From an uncultured Croceitalea sp. (GTDB taxonomy: Bacteria; Bacteroidota; Bacteroidia; Flavobacteriales; Flavobacteriaceae), in the NCBI GenBank assembly GCA_947495075.1, contig CANLXH010000001.1:1798001-1862000 (forward strand): a DNA stretch of 64,000 bases, given 5' to 3'. The number at the start of each line of letters is the position of its first letter. Positions within the stretch are counted from its first letter, which is position 1. The notes under the pieces were generated by a model. It worked only from the letters and a program-made list of their open reading frames with translations, made no database searches and was not told the origin of the DNA. Of the stretch, positions 28,066-37,372 are shown in pieces. Both the position numbers and the translations under genes were made by a program.

Positions 28066-28983
28066 ATGAAACGTAGACAGTTTATTAAAAAATCATCGAT
28101 TGTTACAGTTGGGGCATGCGCTATGCCTGTAACATCTTCGGTAAATGAATTGCCTACGCCCTTTAGAATAATTCATTTAACAGATTGTCACGTTGATACT
28201 AAAGGAGTAGCTGAAACTGGATTACGAAGGGCGCTAGAAAAGATAAACAACCTAGATAAAAAACCGGATTTTATCCTCAATGGAGGTGACGCTATTTTCG
28301 ATGCAATGGAAGCTACAAAAGGAGATGCCAAAGCACAGTGGAGTTTATGGCATTCCGTATTAAAAAATAATAACAGTTTACCTATTCATGCGTGTATCGG
28401 AAACCATGATATTTACGGCTGGGGTTCTCTAGACAATCCCACGAAAAGCAATATCATGTCTGGAAAACAATGGGCGATGGACGAACTGGGTATGAAAAAG
28501 CGATACTATAGTTTTGACCATAACGACTGGCATTTTGTTGTTCTTGATAGTGTACAGTTTCAAGATAAAGGGTATACAGTGGAGTTAGATGAAGAACAAT
28601 GGGAATGGTTGGAGAAGGACCTGACCGCTTCAAAAGATAAATTTACATGCATATTGTCCCATGTACCTTTATTATCATTTTGCCATCAACTCTTTAAAAT
28701 AGGGCAAGATGGAAAATTGATTACATTACCACAAGGTATACTCATGAATTCACAGCCTCTGGAAATCAAGAACCTTATTTATCAGCATCCACAAGTAAAA
28801 CTATGTATTGCTGGTCATTTGCATATGCAAGAAGAAATCGAATATTTAAATGTGAAATATTTGTGTAACGGAGCGGTCTGTGGAAACTGGTGGAAAGGTG
28901 CCTTTCAAGAATTCGAACCCGCATTCACGATTATAGACTTGTTCCCGGATGGAACTTCTAAGCATGAATGGGTCACCTATTAA
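28066..28983 (+). CDS. Exported calcineurin-type metallophosphoesterase
   Basis: The 305 residues start MKRRQFIKKSSIVTVGACA, a twin-arginine-like export signal. The metallophosphoesterase motifs follow in order: LTDCHVD (Asp40, His42), NGGDAIFD (Asp75), IGNHDIYG (Asn113, His114), LSHVPLL and AGHLHMQEE. CpdA-like cyclic-nucleotide phosphodiesterases and nucleotidases share this layout; the substrate is not readable. Operator site 5 in front and the adenosine deaminase 92 bases downstream suggest action on external nucleotides. Confidence 0.85.
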   Translation: MKRRQFIKKSSIVTVGACAMPVTSSVNELPTPFRIIHLTDCHVDTKGVAETGLRRALEKINNLDKKPDFILNGGDAIFDAMEATKGDAKAQWSLWHSVLKNNNSLPIHACIGNHDIYGWGSLDNPTKSNIMSGKQWAMDELGMKKRYYSFDHNDWHFVVLDSVQFQDKGYTVELDEEQWEWLEKDLTASKDKFTCILSHVPLLSFCHQLFKIGQDGKLITLPQGILMNSQPLEIKNLIYQHPQVKLCIAGHLHMQEEIEYLNVKYLCNGAVCGNWWKGAFQEFEPAFTIIDLFPDGTSKHEWVTY

Positions 28984-29016
28984 AAAGTTAGTTTGAGTTA
29001 GTTTATTTTAAGCATG

Positions 29017-29039
29017 GGTCGGTGGAAACACCGGCCTTT
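29017..29039 (+). terminator. GC-rich hairpin between phosphoesterase and deaminase genes
   Basis: GGTCGGTG and CACCGGCC pair around a GAAA tetraloop (29017-29036), followed by only TTTA. The stem is stable but the U-tract is short. It may be a weak terminator, an attenuator within the two-gene unit, or an mRNA-stabilising element. Confidence 0.55.
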
Positions 29040-29075
29040 AACTAACCAAATAGTTAGTAACCAATAAATAAAAGT

Positions 29076-30608
29076 ATGAAGAAAATAATACTGCTTGTTC
29101 TCAATTTATTTTTTGGAATTACCACTGTCTCAGCTCAGTCAATTGATGAATATTTTGAAAGGATTAGGCATGATGAAGCTGCTCTGATTTCCTTTATGTC
29201 CAAGATGCCTAAAGGTGGAGATTTGCATCACCACTATAGCGGCTCCGTTTACACAGAATCATTAATCCAAAAAGCAATTAAGGATGATTACTTTCTAAAC
29301 GTCCAAACCATGGTAGCCAAAAGAGCTGATAAAGAATTTGAGAATCTACCAAATCCTCAAATTTTGCATAAAGAAGACAAAGGAAAAACAATTAAAGATT
29401 ATTCCTTTCCAAACACCAAAACGATTGCGGCAAAAAGAGTTTATGATGAAAGTAAAGGTTGGAAAAAACTATCGGTTTTGCGTGAAGAGGGTAAGCTGAA
29501 TGAGTATAAATTGAAAATGCTAAAGCAATGGTCCATCCAATACTTTAATCCCGTAGTACCATCAGATAAGCACTTTTTTGATTCATTCGGCAAATTTCGA
29601 GAAGTGGTTAACGATTATACTGCGGAAGGACTATTGGAGTTCAAAGAAAGGGCTATCAAGGAAAATGTTAGTTACATTGAGACTCAATTCAAAGAAGTTC
29701 AAGTTAATCTGGACCTCTCTGATTTCAAAAATGAAAATGGCAAGCTCCTTAGCCTGGCATCCAAAAAGGACACCAGTGCAATTTTTAAAATTTTCGACAA
29801 AATTCATAATAGTATTATTAAACAAAATGCCCTAGAAAAAGTAGCCGAGTTCAATTCGAAATTTATTAAAAAGCCACATGATAGTCTCAAAATCGACTCG
29901 GACGATTTTACGATGCGGTACCAAAATTATGTACTGCGTTTCATGCCACCCGTCGATGTTTTTAAAAATCTTATTCTCGCATCTATTTCAGATGAAACAA
30001 GTGATTTGATAGTAGGGGTTAACATAGTAGCTCCAGAGCATGGTGAAATTTCAATGCGAGACTATTGGTTACATATGCTCATGTTTAATTATTGTCAAAA
30101 GAAATATGCCAAGGCCAATTACGCTTTACATGCAGGTGAGCTCACCTTAGGGTTGGTAAAACCAGAAGAACTAACATCACATATAAACGACGCAGTGTAT
30201 CTAGCCAATGCAGATCGCATTGGTCATGCCACAGGAATGCCATACGAATTCAATAGTTCCGAACTTTTACAGTATATGGCGGAAAATAAAATACCGGTAG
30301 AAGTAAACCTTACCAGTAACGCTTTTATCTTAAATGTTGAAAAAGACGAGCATCCTATTTTACTTTTTAAAGACTATGGTGTTCCCGTTGTCATTTCCAC
30401 GGATGATGCTGGTATTTTAAGAACAAACTTGACAGATCAGTTTGTGACTTTGGCCAAAAATTACCCAAGTTTTCACTATGCGGATATTAAAGAATGTGTT
30501 TATAATAGTTTAGAATTCAGCTTTATAAATGCCGACAAAAAGAAGTGTCTTCTAAAGGATTTAGATAAGAGATTCATAGAATTTGAGAAATCAGTTCTTG
30601 AAAAATAG
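29076..30608 (+). CDS. Secreted adenosine deaminase, ADGF/CECR1-like
   Basis: The 510 residues start with a Sec signal peptide (MKKIILLVLNLFFG..., cut near VSAQS). The deaminase metal site is GGDLHHHYSGS (His51, His53). Later blocks are YALHAGELTLG, ADRIGHATGM and VVISTDDAGI, giving the remaining His, Glu and Asp residues. The length and export signal match extracellular ADGF-type enzymes more than cytosolic Add. It would turn adenosine into inosine outside the cytoplasm, providing substrate for NupG and the nucleoside hydrolase. Confidence 0.87.
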   Translation: MKKIILLVLNLFFGITTVSAQSIDEYFERIRHDEAALISFMSKMPKGGDLHHHYSGSVYTESLIQKAIKDDYFLNVQTMVAKRADKEFENLPNPQILHKEDKGKTIKDYSFPNTKTIAAKRVYDESKGWKKLSVLREEGKLNEYKLKMLKQWSIQYFNPVVPSDKHFFDSFGKFREVVNDYTAEGLLEFKERAIKENVSYIETQFKEVQVNLDLSDFKNENGKLLSLASKKDTSAIFKIFDKIHNSIIKQNALEKVAEFNSKFIKKPHDSLKIDSDDFTMRYQNYVLRFMPPVDVFKNLILASISDETSDLIVGVNIVAPEHGEISMRDYWLHMLMFNYCQKKYAKANYALHAGELTLGLVKPEELTSHINDAVYLANADRIGHATGMPYEFNSSELLQYMAENKIPVEVNLTSNAFILNVEKDEHPILLFKDYGVPVVISTDDAGILRTNLTDQFVTLAKNYPSFHYADIKECVYNSLEFSFINADKKKCLLKDLDKRFIEFEKSVLEK

Positions 30609-30706
30609 GAGCTGATTAGTCAAATTAGTATATCGTAGAATATTTTATATGTAAATTTAACGTTAATTAATTGTAAATTAATAGTTAATGCCTTAAATTT
30701 AGTATT

Positions 30707-30847
30707 ATGTATTCAAAATACTTCTTTATTCATATCCTTCAAATGGCGGTTGTTAAGCTCAAAATGCGATACACTTCTATTGCAAATCGAATGAAACTGT
30801 TTGCTTTAAAATATAGACGAGGGTACGAATTGCTTTCTAGGTTATAA
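30707..30847 (+). CDS. Possible small protein (46 residues), unrecognised
   Basis: An ATG-to-TAA frame, MYSKYFFIHILQMAVVKLKM then a basic half ending in LLSRL. It sits in the 259-base gap between the deaminase gene and the first conjugation gene. It is strongly basic with a hydrophobic N-terminal half. I recognise no family, and chance cannot be excluded. The rest of this gap is AT-rich with no clear signal, and no copy of the tRNA-Pro end is seen there. Confidence 0.3.
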   Translation: MYSKYFFIHILQMAVVKLKMRYTSIANRMKLFALKYRRGYELLSRL

Positions 30848-30867
30848 TTCTCTTTTTACAATTAAAT

Positions 30868-31692
30868 CTATTTCCAAAGTAGTTTCAGTCCTCGGCTTCC
30901 ATTCTTTTCGATGGTTTCAACAACTAGTTTTTCAGAATCGCCCAATGTAAACTTTGGAAACACAAATAAAAACCTGTTCAACTTACCCGCTTTTACTTTT
31001 TTAGGAAGACCTTGAGTTAAAAGAGGAATTAATTCTAGCTTTTGATATGACGCCTTTCTTCTATTATTTCCATTTACTTTAAATAGTTTGATATAATCAA
31101 CTTCAAAATCAATTTTTGATTTATTTTCTATTTCAACTAAAGAGTACACCTCATCACCATAGTAAGCTAAATCCTTCAGGCGCAAAATCAATCCCTTCTT
31201 CCCTCTTTCATTTAAAATTCGTGTATTCGATTTTAGAATGTATTTACTAATTCCCTTAAAAACACTTAAAGAATCTCTCATAACTTTTATACCAACCTCA
31301 GATTGCCGTTTATAATTTAATTCGGCCGATGTATGCTTAGCGACCGGTACTTCTAAAGTATCTTCAATTCCTATTTTTTCACTCGGTTTTATAAAGTAGT
31401 TTATAGTATCCAGTTTTCTCCGATACTCTAAAAAGTAAGAGAATATATCCCCTTTAGTTGTTATAACTAATAAATTGCTTTTACTTCCAGCAATACCTTG
31501 CAGAAGTCCAACACTCTGAGAATTTTCTTTATTATAACTAAATGTGAAGTTTGCTGAGCCCACCACCGCCTGTCGAATAGAATTTGGAAAAAATAATGCT
31601 ACGGCATGGTCATCATTTGCATAGATTGTACTTATACCTTGAGCGTTAGTTTGAATCGTTAGTAATAAAAAAATGAGAGATATTAATTTCAT
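30868..31692 (-). CDS. traN: Conjugative transposon protein TraN (DUF4138)
   Basis: The 274 residues begin with a signal peptide (MKLISLIFLLLTIQTNAQ). The early block STIYANDDHAVALFFPNSIRQ, the later GLILRLKDLAYYGDEVYSL, and the C-terminal half match the DUF4138/TraN family of Bacteroidetes conjugative elements. It is thought to be a periplasmic or outer-membrane part of the mating channel, comparable in position to VirB9. Last gene of the tra unit; it overlaps traM by 4 bases. TraO, TraP and TraQ, which usually follow, are absent. Confidence 0.85.
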   Translation of the reverse strand: MKLISLIFLLLTIQTNAQGISTIYANDDHAVALFFPNSIRQAVVGSANFTFSYNKENSQSVGLLQGIAGSKSNLLVITTKGDIFSYFLEYRRKLDTINYFIKPSEKIGIEDTLEVPVAKHTSAELNYKRQSEVGIKVMRDSLSVFKGISKYILKSNTRILNERGKKGLILRLKDLAYYGDEVYSLVEIENKSKIDFEVDYIKLFKVNGNNRRKASYQKLELIPLLTQGLPKKVKAGKLNRFLFVFPKFTLGDSEKLVVETIEKNGSRGLKLLWK

Positions 31693-32615
31693 AAGCTAGG
31701 TTTTATAATGAGTTGGTATTGATTATAGATAGTGGCTTTGACGTTTTGGTTATTTCTTCGAAACACTTGTTTGATTCCCCCGACTTGAGGCACTCCCGGA
31801 ATATTGATATCCTCAACCACATCACCAATGACCTCTCTTGAAGCATCCGAAGTGAAACTGTTGCGCACATAGATGCCCTCGTTACCGTCCAAGAGATCGA
31901 ACGCTTTTAACTTGACTGGTTTGTGGTCGATATTGGTAATGTTGACAAACACCCGATTCGACTTAAAACTTACAAAGCCAAAGACCAAGGAATTTCGGGA
32001 AACCATAACACCATTGATTACGGCATCAACTGCCAATCTTAGTTCCAGCCTGCTATCCTTTTTTACGGTCTGTTCACCATTGACTTCCACGAGAATAAAG
32101 GCATCTGTATTGTAAGTTTGGTTATCAGGATTAGCTTTCATTTCCTGTGAAGGTTCGAAATTGAAGAATTCATCATGCGCCTTTTTAAAGTCAATAGCTA
32201 TTGGCTGGTCTTGATTTTTCTTTTCTGCACGCATCGTTCTAGATACTCTAGCGGAGGATGAATCTCTAAAATTTCCAGAATCATAATCTATCCGTCCTTC
32301 CCTATAAATACTATCCACGATTTGTTGACGTCTCTTTTCTTTTAATAAGGGGTCGAACTGTCCTGAAGAATCCAATAAGGATTCATCATAGATACTCGGG
32401 GCGTTGGATTCTCGCACTTCTTTCAAATCATTTATAGCATCCAGTTTTGAATTATATTCTTTCTGTTCTTCCTTCAGTTCGGGAACCGTAGGTTGGGTCA
32501 GCTCGATTTCTGCTTCGCCATCATCACCTAGAACAAAAACGGAGTAGCAAATAATGAATACTACCACCAACCCGATAATGCCGGCAAAAGTTATTTTTTT
32601 CTTATCTATTTTCAT
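31689..32615 (-). CDS. traM: Conjugative transposon protein TraM
   Basis: The 308 residues have a single N-terminal membrane anchor (FAGIIGLVVVFIICYSVFVL). A charged proline/glutamate-rich linker follows, then a C-terminal domain with VNGEQTVKKDSRLELRLAVD and IKQVFRRNNQNVKATIYNQY. This is the TraM layout of Bacteroidetes elements, in a role like VirB10 bridging inner and outer membrane. The start overlaps traK by 14 bases. Confidence 0.87.
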   Translation of the reverse strand: MKIDKKKITFAGIIGLVVVFIICYSVFVLGDDGEAEIELTQPTVPELKEEQKEYNSKLDAINDLKEVRESNAPSIYDESLLDSSGQFDPLLKEKRRQQIVDSIYREGRIDYDSGNFRDSSSARVSRTMRAEKKNQDQPIAIDFKKAHDEFFNFEPSQEMKANPDNQTYNTDAFILVEVNGEQTVKKDSRLELRLAVDAVINGVMVSRNSLVFGFVSFKSNRVFVNITNIDHKPVKLKAFDLLDGNEGIYVRNSFTSDASREVIGDVVEDINIPGVPQVGGIKQVFRRNNQNVKATIYNQYQLIIKPSL

Positions 32616-33228
32616 TTGTTATTTTCTTTAGAGAGTTCTCAAAAAAATTGGTAATCAGCAGACCATGTGTATTATTTGGAAAGTTTCGGTCAACAACCAA
32701 TAAATCGCCTGTGGTCAATAGACGGTAGCGATCAATAACCGATCCTCGATTGATTTCAAAAACAGTTTCTGTTCTGAAAGTGTTGCCCTTGTCAGAAAGT
32801 GTTAGTTCGGTATTGACCGAAAGGACCTTTTGTACCAACGAGTACTGTAGCAAGCGGTTATAGACCCCATCCGCTTTTTTCTGGCGATATACGTTATCCA
32901 CCGTACTATCGCCAAGCCAAAGTGCTTTCTCTAGATTGCGCTCATAATTGCTTTCATCGATGCCATAGAAATAATGATGGAACAGATCAAGATGCGAAAA
33001 TGCCTCTACTTCCATGTTTTCTTTTTGGGAAACCAACTTTAACGGAATAATAGATCCATCCGTATTTACGGCAAAAGTGCTATTCAACATCTTTGTATTG
33101 AAACGGTAGACCATAATCAGTGATATACTACTGGTCAACAAACTGATGGCGACTACGGCCAATACAATAAATCGGTTTGTGTTCAAGACGGTATAGATAT
33201 CTTTATAGGGTGTCATTCTATTTTTCAT
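32602..33228 (-). CDS. traK: Conjugative transposon protein TraK
   Basis: The 208 residues have one N-terminal transmembrane helix (FIVLAVVAISLLTSSISLIM) followed by a periplasmic domain containing FSHLDLFHHYFYGIDESNYE. This His-rich block with LFHHYFF/YGID is typical of TraK, a VirB8-like assembly factor. It lies between traJ (10-base gap) and traM. An internal ATG four codons later is a possible alternative start. Confidence 0.87.
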   Translation of the reverse strand: MKNRMTPYKDIYTVLNTNRFIVLAVVAISLLTSSISLIMVYRFNTKMLNSTFAVNTDGSIIPLKLVSQKENMEVEAFSHLDLFHHYFYGIDESNYERNLEKALWLGDSTVDNVYRQKKADGVYNRLLQYSLVQKVLSVNTELTLSDKGNTFRTETVFEINRGSVIDRYRLLTTGDLLVVDRNFPNNTHGLLITNFFENSLKKITNENR

Positions 33229-33238
33229 TTTTAAACTT

Positions 33239-34069
33239 TTAGGTTACGAACAATCGGAAGGTGAAACTGGTTGCGCGTTTGTAGAGTTTGAATTTTAATA
33301 GCAGTATAAAGCCGACTCCAGCCAATTCGATAAGTGGAGCAAAAAGCTCACTTCCAAAATCAGTCCCAAAAAGACTGGGCCAAAAATTGTCCGTAATTTC
33401 TTGATAGAGTTCATTGACAAATACATTGACCAAGAAAAACGCAGGTACTATCATGTATACAGCTGCGTATAACTTGAAGAAACGATAGCCAATTTCCCGA
33501 AATTTTTCGAATACTGCCATGCTTATCACCAAAGGAAAAAAGGCTTGCATGATACCTAAGAGAAAGTAACGCTCGGCCAAAAACAAAGGGTATATAAAAA
33601 TATCTAGTAGCCACAAGAACATGCCTATTCCATAAGCCAAGAAGCGAATTCCTAAAAAAGGTGTTGTTAGATATTCGTAGAGTAACCCCATTGCTTTTGC
33701 GGTAGCATCCAATAGCCCTAAATCCTCTTCAACTTCGATATCTTGCATTTCTAAAGGCACCAGAGTTGGTGCCGTACTTCTATATTGTCCTTCTACGGCA
33801 ACCAATATCGAATCAAAAGCTCCAAGTACCTCAGTTGAAAAAATAACGACAAGGACAACCGCAAAGTTTTTGATCAGGTCAGTAGGGGTCAACCCCCAAG
33901 TCAACCCCTGGAGTGTAGCCCCTCCCTCATAGTATTTTTTAAGAATATTTATCAGGAAGAACAGGATAGCCAGTACCTTCATCCCACCAATAGTATAACT
34001 CGCAAAGTCGCTATTCTTGATGGTCTGAAAGACAGCATCCACATATTCCAATCCGATTGATAAAAACAT
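33239..34069 (-). CDS. traJ: Conjugative transposon protein TraJ
   Basis: The 276 residues have several membrane segments (LAILFFLINILKK, FAVVLVVIFSTEVLGAF, FFPLVISMAVFEKF, MIVPAFFLVNVFVN). The layout matches TraJ, a VirB6-like inner-membrane channel component. Order and strand fit the canonical tra gene order I-J-K. Confidence 0.85.
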   Translation of the reverse strand: MFLSIGLEYVDAVFQTIKNSDFASYTIGGMKVLAILFFLINILKKYYEGGATLQGLTWGLTPTDLIKNFAVVLVVIFSTEVLGAFDSILVAVEGQYRSTAPTLVPLEMQDIEVEEDLGLLDATAKAMGLLYEYLTTPFLGIRFLAYGIGMFLWLLDIFIYPLFLAERYFLLGIMQAFFPLVISMAVFEKFREIGYRFFKLYAAVYMIVPAFFLVNVFVNELYQEITDNFWPSLFGTDFGSELFAPLIELAGVGFILLLKFKLYKRATSFTFRLFVT

Positions 34070-34080
34070 TTAGAATAGAA

Positions 34081-34662
34081 TTAGTAGTTGGTTTCCCGGT
34101 TATTGATTTTGTCCTGCATCTCTCTAAAGGAGATAATTATTTTATATCGCTTGTTCTTTAGGGTAACATCGGCCAGCATCTTTTTAGAGTCATCGCGATG
34201 CCCTTCCAAAATGGCCAACCGCTCGGCATCGTTCAGCTTTAAAAAATTGTTAGACAGTACTTGGTTCATAAATTCCAGATTGCGTAAAGAGCCATCGATT
34301 ATCGTATTAAAAGCATTGGAGACCGCATCTATTTCGTCCGGATGGATATATGGGGAATTTAGAATTCCCCTCAAATCGTTTCTGACCATGTCGACCAAGG
34401 CCTCATTGTTCGCGTTGATTTCCTTTACGGCCTCATACTGTTTCACGGCGTTGTTTACCTTTTCTATGGTTTCCTTTGCCTGTTTTAAAAACTTGACCGT
34501 CTTGATCATTTCCGAGGTCTGTTTGGCGGATTCAAAAAGTTGTTTAATCAGGGATAGAAAGTTCGTGTTGTCATATACTGGAACTCCCTGTGCTGAGCCA
34601 TTGGCTCCAATTCCTATTATGAATATGGCGGATAGGATAAATGTTCTGATCGTGATTTTCAT
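34081..34662 (-). CDS. TrbJ/VirB5-like conjugation protein (TraI position)
   Basis: The 193 residues start with a signal peptide ending near GSAQG and continue with long alpha-helical segments (FLSLIKQLFESAKQTSEMI, FLKQAKETIEKVNNAVKQYE). Secreted helical proteins of this type occupy the TraI slot in Bacteroidetes elements and resemble TrbJ/VirB5, minor pilus or tip components. It sits 11 bases from traJ and 12 from traG. Confidence 0.75.
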   Translation of the reverse strand: MKITIRTFILSAIFIIGIGANGSAQGVPVYDNTNFLSLIKQLFESAKQTSEMIKTVKFLKQAKETIEKVNNAVKQYEAVKEINANNEALVDMVRNDLRGILNSPYIHPDEIDAVSNAFNTIIDGSLRNLEFMNQVLSNNFLKLNDAERLAILEGHRDDSKKMLADVTLKNKRYKIIISFREMQDKINNRETNY

Positions 34663-34674
34663 GATGTATTATTT

Positions 34675-37101
34675 TTAAGTGAGTGAATAAGATTTTTTAA
34701 ACTTTTGTTTTACAAATTCTATGATAGCGGACTCCATATTTTGTGTCCTTTCATATAGGTTCATTATGGCTTCGTTCTCCAAGCCGTCCGTGAGATAGGC
34801 CGCATATACTTCTGCTGGCACTTCTAACCGGAAGATGTTACTCTCCTTCCCTATTTTGATAAAGATTTCGGTATACTTTCGTGCGCCCTTTAAATCGTTT
34901 TTGATAGACTTTAATTGGTTCAAATCATGACTTGAAAGGCTCAATCGTTTGACCAGCTCGTCATATCCTTTTTCGTTTCTAAGGCTATAGATGACCTGAG
35001 TATTTTCTAGAATACTTGCCGAAACTGAATTACTCGGTAATTGATTGATGGATTGCAGGATGATACCGATAGCCCCGTTCTGTTTCCGAATCGCCTGATA
35101 GTAGAATTCGACACTTTCCAGAACGTTATCGAATTTGAGTTGCTTGGCAAACTCATCGAATAAGATGATTCCTTTTTCTGCGCGATTGCGCCAGATGGTT
35201 CGCTGAATAGCGGATTTAATTAGCTTCAGCATAACGGACAGTACTTCCTTATTGTCCTTTACTTCGTCCAGTTCAAAAACAATCAGGCATTTGTCTTCGA
35301 TTTTATAGGATTGGTCCTCGCTGACCTCGAACAGAAAGCTATACAACCCATCCCCAACATACTCGGACATGATATGTAGAAAGTTCGTTGTGTTGAAGTA
35401 GGCCTTATCAATGCCCAAATCCTCCAATACGTTTTCCTTGTTATCCTGTACGAAATTGTAGAAGGCATCCAAAGAATGGGTTTGATCCGTGTTACTCTTA
35501 TAGTAATGTTGCAGGATTTTCTTCAATGCGACCTCCTGTGCTTTGGCGACCTTAAGACCCGAAGCGAAGAGCTCTAAAAGAAAGACCGTAAGGTCTTCCA
35601 AGCGCTCCGGGCTTAGGTCATGTAGGCTATTGATGTAAAAGGGATTGATGCCCAAATTCTTTCCTTGCTCATATCGTAAGGTGATATATTGGTTAGGGTA
35701 GAGTTTGGCAAACTTAGTATAGCTTCCCCCAAGATCGATGATGACCAATCGCACACCACTCTCGAAGTATTGACGTAGAATATTATTGGCAAGGAAGGAT
35801 TTACCTTCTCCCGTGGGGGCGAAAATGGCAAAGTTCCGTGCTTTAATTCGCCTCTTTTTTTCGTCCCAAACATCCTTTAGAACCGGAATGTTATGTTGCC
35901 TATCATTGAAGATGATACCGGTAGCATCCGATTTGTAATTGGTATTGTTTACCAACAGACAGAGCGCATGTTTTAAGTCGGTCACATACAGATCTGAATC
36001 AGAAAAGTTTGAGGAGAAACAGCAGTAACTATTGAGCAAATAGTTTTTGCGCTCTTCCCCTTTGGGATAGTAAGGAACAATGTCCAGTTCCTTGAACTCG
36101 GTCTTGATTTTGGAAGCGATTCTGGAAAGTGCCTCCTTTTTAGGACTCCAAAAAACTACGTTAAGATGACCGCGCACAATTCTTGCATTATCGTCTTGAT
36201 TAATCTGATCTAAAATGACATTGATTTTCTCATGTACAACCTTGTTCTGAGTTCCAAAACTGGAACTCTTGCTCAATTCTTCGATCCGCTTTTCAAGAAG
36301 CTTTCTCCATTTGTGCTTATCATCCAAATAGATAATTTGGTTGACGATGTGGTTCTCGTTGAAGTTGAGTCCCAAGCCATCGATAAAGCCTTGATGGAAT
36401 ATGAAATCGTCCGAAGTAAAAGCGTCGTTGGTCTTACTGCTACCGACACCGTCGCCAAAGCATAGTTCATTATTGACTGCCAACACATCAAAAAAATGAT
36501 CTCCGATTTGTGCATGGTTTTTCTTCAGAACAATATCCGTATCGAAACCTTGATTGAATCCGTTGAAGAAATCATCCGTAAGCTCCAGGATCTCCTTTTC
36601 GGTCAAGGGCGTAAAATCCAGCTTATAGCTATTGTTCAGGAACCCTACCGAATCGCGCACTGAAGCTGCAAAACTACTTATGGCATCGCTCATTTTTTCG
36701 GGAAGGGTCTTTGGAACGCCTTTGAACGGATTGACATATTTTGATTTGTTCAGGCCTTTGTTCTTCGGCCAGACAAAAAACAGATACGACTTATGGGATA
36801 TATGTTCCCTACCCTTAAAATGTGCATACGTTGCCTTTTCCAGAAAAGTGGAATTGGGCAATTGCTCAGCGGAATATTGAAGCTTTTGGAAAATATCCTG
36901 TTTGTGTATGACCGTGCCGGCTGGGAGTGATTTCAATGCCTGGAACCAACTACCATGAAGGTCTTCGAAATCTTTCTCCGATAACGAATAGACTTCTGGT
37001 AGATCGGCCTTGTAGCATAGCACGATATTACCGTTGTTGGCAAAGACCAAATTATCCTGTATATCCGCAATCGGATAATGTTGTGTCAAATTAATCCTCA
37101 T
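34675..37101 (-). CDS. traG: Conjugative transposon ATPase TraG (VirB4-like)
   Basis: The 808 residues are the energising ATPase of the type IV secretion machine. Walker A is FAPTGEGKSFLANNIL and Walker B is KGIILFDEFAKQL. RLVIIDLGGSYTKFAKLYP and the late block AIGIILQSINQLPSNSVSAS are characteristic. Length matches Bacteroidetes TraG. It should not be confused with the VirD4 coupling protein, which is not seen here. Its start overlaps the traF end by 11 bases. Confidence 0.92.
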   Translation of the reverse strand: MRINLTQHYPIADIQDNLVFANNGNIVLCYKADLPEVYSLSEKDFEDLHGSWFQALKSLPAGTVIHKQDIFQKLQYSAEQLPNSTFLEKATYAHFKGREHISHKSYLFFVWPKNKGLNKSKYVNPFKGVPKTLPEKMSDAISSFAASVRDSVGFLNNSYKLDFTPLTEKEILELTDDFFNGFNQGFDTDIVLKKNHAQIGDHFFDVLAVNNELCFGDGVGSSKTNDAFTSDDFIFHQGFIDGLGLNFNENHIVNQIIYLDDKHKWRKLLEKRIEELSKSSSFGTQNKVVHEKINVILDQINQDDNARIVRGHLNVVFWSPKKEALSRIASKIKTEFKELDIVPYYPKGEERKNYLLNSYCCFSSNFSDSDLYVTDLKHALCLLVNNTNYKSDATGIIFNDRQHNIPVLKDVWDEKKRRIKARNFAIFAPTGEGKSFLANNILRQYFESGVRLVIIDLGGSYTKFAKLYPNQYITLRYEQGKNLGINPFYINSLHDLSPERLEDLTVFLLELFASGLKVAKAQEVALKKILQHYYKSNTDQTHSLDAFYNFVQDNKENVLEDLGIDKAYFNTTNFLHIMSEYVGDGLYSFLFEVSEDQSYKIEDKCLIVFELDEVKDNKEVLSVMLKLIKSAIQRTIWRNRAEKGIILFDEFAKQLKFDNVLESVEFYYQAIRKQNGAIGIILQSINQLPSNSVSASILENTQVIYSLRNEKGYDELVKRLSLSSHDLNQLKSIKNDLKGARKYTEIFIKIGKESNIFRLEVPAEVYAAYLTDGLENEAIMNLYERTQNMESAIIEFVKQKFKKSYSLT

Positions 37102-37372
37102 AGTTCAGGGCCGTTGTTTTCTTGTTGGAGATTGCTTTCGGAAATACTTTGCCGATATGCAGTAAATGAGGTTGGTTCGTCAGCTTTAACAGCACCACGT
37201 AAAGTGTTGCATTAATAAGCACCGCTCCAAGAACCAATGAAAGACTGAAAGAGAAGATGACGACCAACAAAGAGCCGATTACACCCATCATCTGTAAAGC
37301 GAACAATGATATAGGAAGACCAAAAATCAATGCACGCTTGCGGATATTCCGATAAATCTGGTAGCCCTTCAT
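37091..37372 (-). CDS. traF: TraF (DUF4133), VirB3-like membrane protein
   Basis: The 93 residues open with YQIYRNIRKRALIFGLPI and carry two hydrophobic segments, as in the DUF4133 family. These small inner-membrane proteins correspond to VirB3 and partner with the TraG ATPase. Its first base overlaps the last base of traE, and it overlaps traG by 11 bases. Confidence 0.85.
   Translation of the reverse strand: MKGYQIYRNIRKRALIFGLPISLFALQMMGVIGSLLVVIFSFSLSLVLGAVLINATLYVVLLKLTNQPHLLHIGKVFPKAISNKKTTALNYED

Noticed and set aside
29017-29040. Small RNA or riboswitch at the GAAA-loop hairpin
   Set aside because: Only one short hairpin is present, without a wider conserved fold that I recognise; kept as a possible weak terminator only.
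30609-30867. Left attachment site matching the tRNA-Pro 3' end
   Set aside because: I looked for the GGTTCGAATCCTGC / CACCCCGA stretch in either orientation and found none, so no attachment pair is claimed within the window.
34088-34678. Open frame of 196 codons opposite the TrbJ/VirB5-like gene
   Set aside because: It is the complement of a gene with a signal peptide and canonical tra position; its composition (Ser/Leu/Ile-rich) is that of a shadow frame.
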